From NCBI RefSeq assembly GCF_964204645.1, contig NC_134031.1, forward strand, positions 682,001 through 746,000: a DNA stretch of 64,000 nt, read 5' to 3'. A program made the position numbers and the translations under genes. Below are positions 40,401-49,581 of the stretch, one piece after another. The DNA is from Tubulanus polymorphus (lineage: Eukaryota; Nemertea; Palaeonemertea; Tubulaniformes; Tubulanidae). The notes under the pieces were generated by a model. The model was not told the origin of the DNA. It did not search any database and was given only the letters and a program-made list of their open reading frames with translations. The first letter of the stretch is position 1, and every line of letters begins with the position of its first letter.

Positions 40401-43400
40401 AGAGATGACCTGAGTGAATATTACTGGTGGTACTGGTATATACTGTGAGATACAGGAAGGAGTGAATGAATCTCATCAAATATTGATTTCAGATCAATAA
40501 CTTATACTGACCTTCACTGATCAATCAATCAACACAGACAACATCCATATAGTTACATATCTGTGGTGGACTAGTGTTTATCAGATTCCATGATAAGACA
40601 TTTGAATTACTGAGTTATATTTGAATGTGTAGGGCACCAGTTTTATCAGTTAGAAGAAATTAATCAAATGTAAGCTTAGCAGTGACTGAACAGCAGCTTG
40701 ATGAAAACACTGTAGTTTAGCATCTAATAATCATGCAGTTCATGTGACCATTGTTCAGCAGCACTACCACCACCAGCACTACCACCATCAGCACTACCAC
40801 CATCAGCACTACCACCACCAGCACTACCACCATCAGCACTACCACCACCAGCACTACCACCATCAGCAGCACCACTAGCAGCCCCAGCACCAGTACCATC
40901 AGCAGTAGCAGCAGCAGCACTACCACCACCAGCACTACCACCAGCAGCCCCAGCACCAGTACCATCAGCAGCAGCAGCACTACCACCACCAGCACTACCA
41001 CCACCAGCACTACCACCATCAGCACCAGTACCATCAGCAGCAGCAGCAGCAGCAGCAGCAGCACTACCACCACCAGCACCAGTACCATCAGCAGTACCAC
41101 CAGCACTGGCAGCACCACTAGCAGCAGCAGCACCAGTACCATCAGCAGCCACACTACCACCAGCAGTACCAGTACCAGCACCAGTACCATCAGCAGTATC
41201 ACCAGCACTGGCAGCAGCAGCAGCACCAGTATCATCAGCAGCCACACTACCACCAGCAGTACCAGTACCAGCAGCAGTGGCAGAAGCAGAACCAGAACCA
41301 GCAGCGGCAGCAGCAGCAGCAGTACCACCAGCAGTACCAGTACCAGCAGCAGTGGCAGCAGCAGAACCAGAACCAGCAGCGGCAGCAGCAGCAGCAGCAG
41401 TAGTAGTCCCCTCTCTAACCCCCCCCTCAGTAAGAATGATATATCAATAAAATCATCACGTTTACATATTAAACAACACAAATAGGATGACAAAGTCATC
41501 ATCAAACTGTCCTCCTCTAATACTGAATTATGCATGTATAATATGAACCTCATTGACTGTGTACTCCCAGGCACATCCCCTCCCAGTCACTGCCTGCCTC
41601 ATACAAATTTTCTTGAAATTTGAGACCAGGACATTTCAGATTCTCCCCCCGATCTCCTTTCAGATTCCCCCTCCACCCTACTTCACCCCATCTCCCTTTC
41701 CATCTCATACTATTGAGAAATCATTCATTCATTGATGATTTTAGTTGTGTATTTTTTTTCCGATGTAGGCACCGTGCGTTCAAGTGTTCTAACAACGATA
41801 ATGATTCCAGTTTTCATTGATTTTTTGTCAGATACAGATCTAACGTAGAACGAAGTGTAGAATGCGGCGAGAGACTGTGAACTGGTAATAGGAATTCCTG
41901 GAACTAAGGAGTGACAGCACCAGTCTTTACTGCAGCTACACGCATCGCATATCTCACCACGTTTAAATATTGCTATCCAATCAAAATTATGATTAATCTC
42001 AAAATTCTGGTAGCCATTATTTAGATTAGTGCGTACATTATATGTCAAAATCCCAAACGTCATAATTTTTTAGTCTTAATTATTCGCGATTCAATTTACA
42101 AAGTGTAAGCCATGGATAGAATGAGTGAGTGAGTGAGTGAATGAGTGAGTGAGGGTAGGCTGTGGTGAATGAGTGAGTGAATGAGTGAGTGAGTGAGGGT
42201 AGGCTGTGGTGAGTGAGTGAGTGAGTGAGTGAGGGTAGGCTGTGGTGAGTCTCCTTATCCTGGATTTGACCCATGTATCACTATTCCTGCTGCCTGAATA
42301 CGGCTAGAACCCTGGATTCTAAACAACCAGTCAACCGATTGAAAATAAAAACACTCAAATATACGACAACAACAACAAAAATGCCGACAAAAAAGAACAA
42401 ATCTTAAATCTATAAACAAGTAAGAATTTAGCCCTCTGAAAACTGATCTTGTAATATATCAACTATCAGTGATTCAACGGAACAAAGAGCAAACCTCGAA
42501 TTACATTAGAAAAACAAAATCCCATCAAAAATTTGAGAAAATACATTTAGCACTAGATAAATCATAGAGTGTAGGAATAGAGAATCTACGTGTGATTCGT
42601 GATTCACGATTCACGACGTTCGGTGATATTCAAAATCACGAGAGAATTCGATTTATCGCTTAATAACCGACACCAAACATAATACGATTACCAACTAGAA
42701 CTACTGTCTATAGATGGCAGCACTGCTCAGCACCGGCGCCGGCAGTGTCGCAGAAAACCGGATAGAAGCACATCGAAAAATAAATAAACGCGAAATAATA
42801 GATAAGAACTGATGATGTCCGGGGTGATTTGAAGCGAGCGGATTAACCCATAGCCAAACTGACAACGATTTACAATAATATTAAACAGCACAATTTAAAA
42901 CTTACAATTGAGTAGAACTGGATGTGAACCCTTTAGCATGTCTGAAGAGAACAGAATATAAATATATATGCGTTAAACAACCGGGTCTTATCCAGTAGAA
43001 ACATCACATACCACACCACACACCACTCAAACCCCCACATACCACACCACACTCATAGCACTTAAACCCCCACATACCACACCACACACATACCACTCAA
43101 ACCCCCACATACCACACCAAACACATACCACTCAAACCCCCACATACCACACCACACACATACCACTCAAACCCCCACATACCACACCACACTCATAGCA
43201 CTTAAACCCCCACATACCACACCAAACACATACCACTCAAACCCCCACATACCACACCACACACATACCACTCAAACCCCCACATACCACACCACACTCA
43301 TACCACTCAAGCCCCCACATACTACACCACACTCATACCACTCAAACCCCCACATACCACACCACACACATACCACTCAAACCCCCACATACCACACCAC

Positions 43401-46400
43401 ACACATACCACTCAAACCCCCACATACCACACCACACACATACCACTCAAACCCCCACATACCACACCACACACATACCACTCAAACCCCCACATACCAC
43501 ACCACACACATACCACTCAAACCCCCACATACCACACCACACACATACCACTCAAACCCCCACATACCATACCACACACATACCACTCAAACCCCCAAAT
43601 ACCATACCACACTCATAGCACTTAAACCCCCACATACCACACCACACACATACCACTCAAACCCCCACATACCACACCACACACATACCACTCAAACCCC
43701 CATATACCACACCAAACTCATAGCACTTAAACCCCCACATACCACACCACACTCATACCACTCAAACCCCCACATACCACACTCACACAACACAACATGC
43801 AAAATGTAAAAAATTCATTAAGACTAAATCTTCATGAATTTTTGATAATAATGTCACTTTAATTAATAACTACTAACAGGCCATGAAATAACCAACCGTT
43901 ACCACTAGGGGGCGCTGATGTATGGAACAATCATAAGGTATTGCTCAATGCACTATTCACCCACTAGGGGCGCTGATGTATGAAAAAACCATTAGGTATC
44001 GCTCTGACACACTATAAAACCACCAGGTGGCTCTGAAACACGAAACGACCACCAGGTGGCGCTCAGATACACAATATAGCCACTAGGGGGCGCTGACATA
44101 TGTCAAACCATCATACAAAATACTTCTGCGCTTTAGAATCAATCTATAATCAATCAGTTTTTTAGATCGACACAAATTTCATTAAAAATGTTATTGAATG
44201 TATAAGAGATAACAAAGGAGAAGGAAGAGGAGAAGAAGAAGGAGTACATACCGGTCTTCTTTACTCGCTTTAGAATAATAAGCCCTCATTCTAATAGCCG
44301 AATAAAATGAGAATGATTCATTGAGATAGTTCGTTTCACTGGTTCGTAAACTATAATGAGGAGTAGAGAGAATGTCGTTCAATTAAACCGTGTCGTCTCT
44401 TCATACGTTTCATCGTTTCAAATACTTACTAATAATGATAATAAAGCTGCCCAATTTTCGAGGCTATTTCTCCTATTTGCCATCGTTTTAAGCCATATTT
44501 TGTGTCCAAAATTTGTCTGTAAAAAATTGCATGAATTTTAGTAGAGTAGCCGTGTTAACCAGGTTCAAAATAAGTAACGAGACGAGTAGTACTGTGTAGG
44601 TTAACTATTTATTTGACGCACGAGCTTTCGCTTCTAATGAATAGTAGCTTTATCACTCATTCACCTGATGAAGCTTCTTTCTATAGGCCTATATTAGAAG
44701 CGAAAGCTTGTGCGTCAAATAAACTAGTTAACCTATATAGTACTACTCGTCTCATTACTTATGAATTTTAGTCAATAGGTAAAGATAGTTAACGCTTTTA
44801 TTTTGTAACAGGGGTCGACTCGAGAAGTGAATGGAGCGGAATGCCATTTCCTGGTGGACCGTCAAACGTCACACGCGAGGAATCCTCAATTGCCGCAGTA
44901 ACATTTTTCTACTTGGCATGAATTTATCAAGAATCGAGTTGAACATGAAATTATGATATACAACAGCGCAATATGTGATGAATATGTGTGAACTCCTCGC
45001 GCAGCCCGAACTGAGAGAGAGTCTGGATGATGATGCCACGGTTGTCGTGGAGACTACACTGCATCTCGACTACCAACGACGACGTCTGACACATACGGGA
45101 ATTGGTTACCGTGGTAACCGGTAGTATCTAATCGATGCGCATACATAGACAGCAACGCGATGACGACGACATGCTTTTTGGATTTATATATATATATATA
45201 TATACACGAGCTCAGGGACTAGGTCCAGGGAACGGGATGAGACACAAATCTCATCCTAATCTCGTGGTATCGATTTCATGGATTTGTCACCTACCGACTG
45301 ATAGTAGCAAGGGCAACGAGAGGTGGATCCAGTAAAATTGGGAATCGGGGTTAAACAGAAAGGTCGCAGCATTTTTCGGAAAAAGTAGCCACGCGTTTAA
45401 GGCTGCATATTGGGTTCCCGAAAAATGTAACAAGCAGAAAGAAATGTACAAGAAAAAATGCAATTTCGCGTCGAGAGCTGATCAGTTTCATCTCCGGGCT
45501 TCGACGTTAACTCAGGACCCAGAAAAATCAGAATTGTTTAAATAAGAGTTTAAAAGCCTCTCATTACCTATAATCTATCGTTAATCAGGCTCTGAATGAA
45601 CATTATTAATTACACTTACCGGTTTTGTTGTTGGAATTTCCATAATTTCGTATAAACGTCAAATGTGCGACCGAAATAAGACTGCCACTGTTTGTGCCCA
45701 TATTGAGGCAGATCCCTAAAAAATACATACAATTAAATTAAATCATAAACAATTACAATCATTTTACTGAACATTTCTTTTTTATGATGGATAACTCAAG
45801 GGGAACCCGAGAACAGTGTGAATACCAGATGATCTTACGGGTTACCCCTAGAACAGTGTGAATACCAGATGATCTTACGGGTTACCCCTAGAACAGTGTG
45901 AATACCAGATGATCTTACGGGTTACCCCTAGAACAGAGTGAATACAAGCTGATCTTAAGGGTTACCCCTAGAACAGTGTGAATACTAGCTGAACGTACGG
46001 GTTACCCTTAGAACAGTGTGAATACCAGCAGATCTTACGGGTTACCCCTAGAACAGCATGAATACTAGCTGATCTTACGGGTTACCCCTAGAACAGTGTG
46101 AATACTAGCTGAACGTACGGGTTACCCTTAGAACAGTATAAATACCAGCTGATCTTACGGGTTACCCCTAGAACAGTGTGAATACCAGCTGATCTTACGG
46201 GTTACCCCTAGAACAGTGTGAATACCAGCTGATCTTACGGGTTACCCCTAGAACAGCATGAATACTAGCTGACCTGACAGGTTAACCAGAAGAAAAGCCC
46301 AGAGAGAGACTGATAAGGGTAGTGACAAGGCAGGCAGGCGTAATGTGTATTATGGTGTAGTGTAGGGAGGTTTGACCTCCCTGTCACTACCGTCCAGGGA

Positions 46401-48569
46401 GGTTGGACCACCCTGGTAGCGACAAGGCAGGCAGGCGTAGTGTGTTTTGTGTAGGTAGCGACAGGGAGGTTGGACAGGCGTGATGTGTATGGTGTAGTGT
46501 AGGGAGGTTTGACCTCCCTGTCACTACCGTCCAGGGAGGTTGGACCATCCTGGTAGCGACAAGGCAGGCAGGCGTAGTGTGATTTTGTGTAGGTAGCGAC
46601 AGGGAGGTTGGACAGGCGTGATGTGTATGGTGTAGTGTAGGGAGGTTTGACCTCCCTGTCACTACCGTCCAGGGAGGTTGGACAGGCGTGATGTGTATGG
46701 TGTTGTGTATGTGAGTGTGAATTATTAAAATACTGATATAAATCATCATCAACTTGTTGAATTATACATGAAATACATATAATAATTAGATAAATGATAA
46801 TCAAACCAGACCCACTGTCTTTACTGTCTATTTCTATGACTACTGTCTGATACTATCTATTCTCTACTGTCCGATACTGCTGTCTAATTTCTACTCTCTG
46901 ATACTGACTTTCTACTCTCTACTCTCTTTACTGTCTATTTCTGTGACAACTGTCTGATACTGTCTATTTCTGTGACTACTGTCTGATACTGCCTGATCTC
47001 TACTGTCTTTACTGTCTATTTCTATGACTACTGTCTGATACTGTCTATTCTCTACTGTCCGATACTGCTGTCTAATCTCTACTTTCTGATACTGACTTTC
47101 TACTCTCTACTGTCTTTACTGTCTATTTCTGTGACGACTGTCTGATACTGTCTATTCTCTACTGTCCGATACTGCTGTCTAATCTCTACTCTCTGATACT
47201 GACTTTCTACTCTCTACTGTCTTTACTGTCTATTTCTGTGACGACTGTCTGATACTGTCTATTCTCTACTGTCCGATACTGCTGTCTAATCTCTACTCTC
47301 TGATACTGACTTTCTACTCTCTACTGTCTTTACTGTCTATTTCTGTGACAACTGTCTGATACTGTCTATTTCTGTGACTACTGTCTGATACTGTCTGATC
47401 TCTACTGTCTTTACTGTCTATTTCTGTGATGACTGTCTGATACTGTCTATTTCTGTGACTACTGTCTGATACTGTCTATTTCTGTGACTACTGTCTGATA
47501 CTGTCTGATCTCTACTGTCTGATACTGTCTATTTCTGTGATGACTGTCTGATACTGTCTATTTCTGTGACTACTGTCTGAAACTGTCTGATCTCTACTGT
47601 CTTTACTGTCTATTTCTGTGACAACTGTCTGATACTGTCTATTTCTGTGACTACTGTCTGATACTGTCTGATCTCTACTGTCTTTACTGTCTATTTCTGT
47701 GATGACTGTCTGATACTGTCTATTTCTGTGACTAATGTCTGAAACTGTCTGATCTCTACTGTCTTTACTGTCTATTTCTGTGACAACTGTCTGATACTGT
47801 CTATTTCTGTGACTACTGTCTGATACTGTCTGATCTCTACTGTCTTTACTGTCTATTTCTGTGATGACTGTCTGATACTGTCTATTTCTGTGACTAATGT
47901 CTGAAACTGTCTGATCTCTACTGTCTTTACTGTCTATTTCTGTGACGACTGTCTGATACTGTCTATTTCTGTGACTACTGTCTGATACTGTCTGATCTCT
48001 ACTGTCTTTACTGTCTATTTCTGTGATGACTGTCTGATACTGTCTATTTCTGTGACTAATGTCTGAAACTGTCTACTCTCTACTGTCTTTACTGTCTATT
48101 TCTGTGACGACTGTCTGATACTGTCTATTTCTGTGACTACTGTCTGATCTCTACTGTCTTTGCTGTCTATTTCTGTGACTCTACTGTGTTACTGTCTTCT
48201 CCTCACTGTCTACATGTCACTTGTCAAAACTGCAACTTGTACTGTGTATCCATTAGAGTGTCTATATGATGTCTATTAACTCTGTCCACTGACTATTGAA
48301 TTGTCTACTACTAGGTCAGGGACTACAGCGGCTAACTATGGTGGGTCTTGGTCTGGTATTGACAATTAACCGCTGTCATGCCGTTTCAGACTAAAGACTG
48401 AACTGCAAGTTAAACACATATATAGGAGGTAGCCTTAGCTGTCCTACCTTAATCCATTAAATAACTGTTTAGATTTTTCAAGTAGATGACAAAATTCATT
48501 GACTATTTTCTTTTCATGTTCATCCATCTGTATGTCGATGTTAGAGTTTGATTGTGCGGATCTTAACAT
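28420..48569 (-). CDS. SCAI: SCAI (suppressor of cancer cell invasion) homologue
   Basis: Fourteen exons in order of translation: 48448-48569 (ATG at 48569), 45620-45715, 44430-44516, 44252-44350, 39058-39154, 37783-38034, 37027-37149, 32040-32220, 31031-31127, 30872-30953, 30612-30684, 30349-30522, 29815-29915 and 28420-28563 (TGA). All phases close, giving 575 residues against about 606 in human. Matching blocks include LFNGLRDLPQYG, KYGLKRWQIGEIASKIGQLY, TSETNYLNESFSFYSAIR, KKLRYYARFIVVCLLL, KFSELTLDMFRMLQTLERE, DNPHKYLLYKPTFSQL, HPGDLYPYTRKPLFLIVDS, and IQFFGDDFLRLLVLRYIFC. In vertebrates SCAI is a nuclear cofactor that binds MRTF-SRF and represses its targets, and it also acts in double-strand break repair. 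The upstream frame has a stop 11 codons before the chosen ATG. Almost every intron carries tandem arrays. Confidence 0.96.
28735..28937. mobile_element. Large foldback element, about 75-bp inverted arms
   Basis: The arm aatcccactatttacagatt...aagaatttatttattaaatc is repeated inverted, ending gtaaatagtgggattttatc. The centre, cctgacgatgatctctaggg...gatcgacacgtcgtg, is the same hairpin word as at 2051 and 56735. It lies in the last SCAI intron. Confidence 0.85.
29044..29180. mobile_element. MITE family 3 (TIR CCAGTTTCACGAAAAA), copy 1
   Basis: Ends accaggtttcacgaaaaagt and aactttttcgtgaaactgaa are inverted. The interior, ttggtgtaattgcc ... gaggacaacaattcaaactt, is shared with 51900-52039. In the last SCAI intron. 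Confidence 0.85.
29316..29425. mobile_element. Dispersed family 4, copy
   Basis: The sequence agtaaattgaattagaaata ... gacttcagtaatgtgacgac matches 24190 and 32385. In the last SCAI intron. Confidence 0.65.
31216..31715 (+). repeat. Minisatellite, 27-bp unit, about 18 copies
   Basis: The unit is cctggcctagccatagactg plus ttcagtc; some copies carry an extra tat before agcc. It lies in the SCAI intron between 31127 and 32040. Confidence 0.95.
31716..31963 (+). repeat. Minisatellite, 27-bp unit, about 9 copies
   Basis: The unit is catgagtccctgtagtcacc plus catgtct. It directly abuts the previous array, has the same period and shares the gagtccctg word. Confidence 0.95.
32385..32476. mobile_element. 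Dispersed family 4, copy
   Basis: The core agtaaattgaattggaaaaa and the end cagtaatgtgacgacttatc match the family. It sits next to a MITE family 2 copy. Confidence 0.6.
32486..32630. mobile_element. MITE family 2, full copy
   Basis: The ends tggggccggttgcacagtca and cgactgtgcaactggcccct are inverted repeats. Internal ttaagaccagtctaag and cttaagaccagtcttaag form further palindromes. About 145 bp, in a SCAI intron. Confidence 0.85.
33585..33706. mobile_element. Mariner/pogo-like MITE (TIR CAGTGGAACCTCGTTA), copy 1
   Basis: Starts cagtggaacctcgttaaaat and ends acgtaacaaggttctactg. It is flanked on both sides by TA (33583-33584 and 33707-33708), the target duplication of Tc1/mariner/pogo elements. 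No coding capacity. In a SCAI intron. Confidence 0.75.
33838..33926. repeat. Polypyrimidine tract (C/T), about 90 bp
   Basis: Almost unbroken C and T with runs of three to six C. On the SCAI transcript strand it is G-rich with many GGG runs, able in principle to form a quadruplex, and in DNA a triplex. Confidence 0.85.
34863..36088 (+). repeat. Minisatellite, 21-bp unit, about 58 copies
   Basis: The unit is gaggctggagggagcagtgg plus a. Variants are few: ggagggagcagt against gtcgggagcagt near 35015-35070, and gtgga against gtaga. The array is very homogeneous over 1.2 kb. Because 21 is a multiple of three, long frames run through both strands (about 430-450 codons of GEAGGSS, VERLEGA or PPASPLL repeats). 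They start and end in non-coding flanks and are not genes. It lies in the SCAI intron between 32220 and 37027. Confidence 0.97.
36089..36275 (+). repeat. Purine-rich degenerate repeat
   Basis: Continues the previous array as loosely repeated aggggagagggagcaggtta units. Confidence 0.8.
36735..36805. mobile_element. Dispersed family 4, partial copy
   Basis: The sequence agtaaattgaattggaaata then caaatcaggactcc and gacttcag match the family. Confidence 0.5.
37205..37745 (+). repeat. 60-bp foldback satellite, locus 1, 9 units
   Basis: The unit begins ttgacttgagagtgatatct, continues gagttggatggtacagtaga and ends ctccgctcaagtcagatctt. The gacttgag start and ctcaagtc end are inverted within each unit. 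The array stops about 40 bp before the splice donor side of the SCAI exon 37783-38034. The same unit forms a second array at 53955-54830. Confidence 0.97.
38168..39042 (+). repeat. Minisatellite, 40-bp unit, about 22 copies
   Basis: The unit is gaggatccaccagttggact followed by agtgactagcctactgttgt. The array ends about 15 bp from the end of the SCAI exon 39058-39154, so it lies right behind that splice donor. Confidence 0.97.
39638..39830 (+). repeat. Imperfect ACC/ACT-rich microsatellite
   Basis: Loose repeats of taccaataccactaacacta type; no fixed period. Confidence 0.8.
39865..40410 (+). repeat. Minisatellite, about 16-19-bp units
   Basis: Variants of tagagagactgaccag and tagagattggctgg. 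The 224-codon minus frame through it is an artefact. Confidence 0.9.
40756..41405 (+). repeat. Trinucleotide array (CAC/CAG/TAC mixture), 650 bp
   Basis: Triplets throughout, with a superimposed pattern such as cagcaccagtaccatcagca. Frames of 170-285 codons on both strands (poly-Ser/Thr, poly-Val/Leu, poly-Ala/Gly) are artefacts of the triplet period. In the SCAI intron between 39154 and 44252. Confidence 0.95.
41725..42063 (-). other. Unidentified 112-codon open frame inside a SCAI intron
   Basis: A minus-strand frame from MTFGILTYNVRTNLNNGYQN, with a cysteine cluster CDACSCSKDWCC in the middle. No domain recognised, no splice partners found. Its composition is more protein-like than nearby frames, so it could be a fragment of a mobile element or chance. 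Confidence 0.2.
42118..42250 (+). repeat. (GAGT)n with interspersed GGGTAGGCTGTGGT
   Basis: gagt tetranucleotides in blocks separated three times by gagggtaggctgtggtga. Confidence 0.9.
42995..43795 (+). repeat. Minisatellite, 35-bp unit, about 22 copies
   Basis: The unit is accactcaaacccccacatac followed by cacaccacacacat. Long C runs alternate with CA steps. In a SCAI intron. Confidence 0.95.
43902..44110 (+). repeat. Tandem repeat of about 30 bp, 7 diverged units, each with a CTCF-like word
   Basis: Units begin near 43902, 43932, 43961, 43988, 44020, 44049 and 44080. Five contain ccactagggggcgctg or ccaccaggtggcgctc-type sequence, close to the animal CTCF core CCASYAGRGGGCRS; two are eroded. 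It starts about 100 bp after the 35-bp array and ends about 140 bp before the end of the SCAI exon 44252-44350. Confidence 0.7.
44541..44767. mobile_element. Inverted pair of hairpin elements (family 5)
   Basis: The left arm (gtagccgtgttaaccaggtt ... cgcacgagctttcgcttc) and the right arm (cacctgatgaagcttctttc ... gaagcgaaagcttgtgcgtc ... actcgtctcattacttat) are two copies in opposite orientation. A single copy stands at 61864-61992. It begins about 25 bp upstream of a SCAI exon acceptor. Confidence 0.8.
45795..46280 (+). repeat. Minisatellite, 40-bp unit, about 12 copies
   Basis: The unit is gttacccctagaacagtgtg then aataccagctgatcttacgg. It begins about 80 bp upstream of the SCAI exon 45620-45715 (transcript sense). 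Confidence 0.95.
46310..46715 (+). repeat. Higher-order repeat, about 138-bp unit, 3 copies
   Basis: Each unit carries the perfect palindrome gggaggtttgacctccc (near 46364, 46502 and 46639) and the words tggtagcgacaaggcaggca and aggttggacaggcgtgatgt. Confidence 0.9.
46810..48185 (+). repeat. Long array built on CTGTCT words, 162-bp higher-order unit
   Basis: Short motifs actgtctgatactgtctatt and tctctactgtctttactgtc are nested. The marker gatgactg recurs at 47701, 47863 and 48025, exactly 162 bp apart. It fills about 1.4 kb of SCAI intron 1. Confidence 0.95.
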
Positions 48570-49581
48570 CTCCGGCAGCGGCACCAGTAGTAACACCCTC
48601 ACTCAGCAATCAGCAGGACCCGGCCAGCAGCAGCAGGGGAACAGTAACAAACATCGGGTTATAAATAAATCCTATCCTCAAAGCCTCGCATTCGTCGGTA
48701 TTTTTACACGACAGACGATTCCAGCACTAATAATAATTATCCGATCTTGTTCATCGTTTTAATCCCTTTCAACTAGTTACACTAGTTACTGGTTACTGTA
48801 TTTCAGTAATTACACCGCTGATATTATTGTTTATGTGTATTGTATTCACTTCCTGGTTGGTATGAAGGGAAACCACTGACGTCATTAGTTCGCTCGTCTT
48901 CCGCTGCGAAGTGATGGTGGCAGCACCAGTAGAGCCTCATTCGATAGTCGTCATTCGCCAATCGCTGTCCGTCATTAGGGTTAGGATTAGGGTTAGCATA
49001 GGGGTTATGGTAAGGTTTCGTCATTCGTCATCAGATACAACATTCATCATCCGTCAATAGTCGATCGTCGTTACGATCCACGCGAATCTCGGAGCCACCC
49101 CAATTTTGATTATATTGTTGTCGTTCACAGCAATAAAATAGACATACGTTTCACAATATAAAGTGCAATGATTGAAAAAGATAATGAAAAATTGAAATGA
49201 AAGGTTGATAGATTTCAACAGCTTTTTGCGCCACCGACCGTGGTTTTCTGGTATCGCACCGACCATCTCAAGGTCGTAGAGCTACCAGGGAGAAGTTGTT
49301 TTAATTCCTGAGAATTTCTACCAATTCTCACTGTTATTTCTGTTTCTAGGTCCTCGGGAAATTCAAGTTTACAGTCTGATCTACACTTTATTTAATTCTT
49401 TTATATTTTTGGCCAGAAATCGATCGAGGCAAGCAAGTAAATGCCGGAAGGGGTCTGATGAAACTGGACTTACTTACACCTCTCTCTCACTCACTCTCTC
49501 GCTTAAAACGCTCAGAGCCTCCATCGCTTGAAACAAACTTTTCATTTTTCTCAGATTTTTCACTGATCTGATTTGCTGATC
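48570..49581. promoter_or_regulatory. Divergent promoter interval between SCAI and the zinc-finger gene
   Basis: The two start codons face away from each other, 1.0 kb apart, which suggests a shared control region. It contains four to five telomere-like words (ttagggttaggattagggtt) at 48975-49000. No TATA box is obvious near either start. Confidence 0.5.

Noticed and set aside
40717-41574. Poly-Val/Leu, poly-Ala/Gly and poly-Ser/Thr frames
   Set aside because: Trinucleotide repeat read in different phases; no start context or splice partner.
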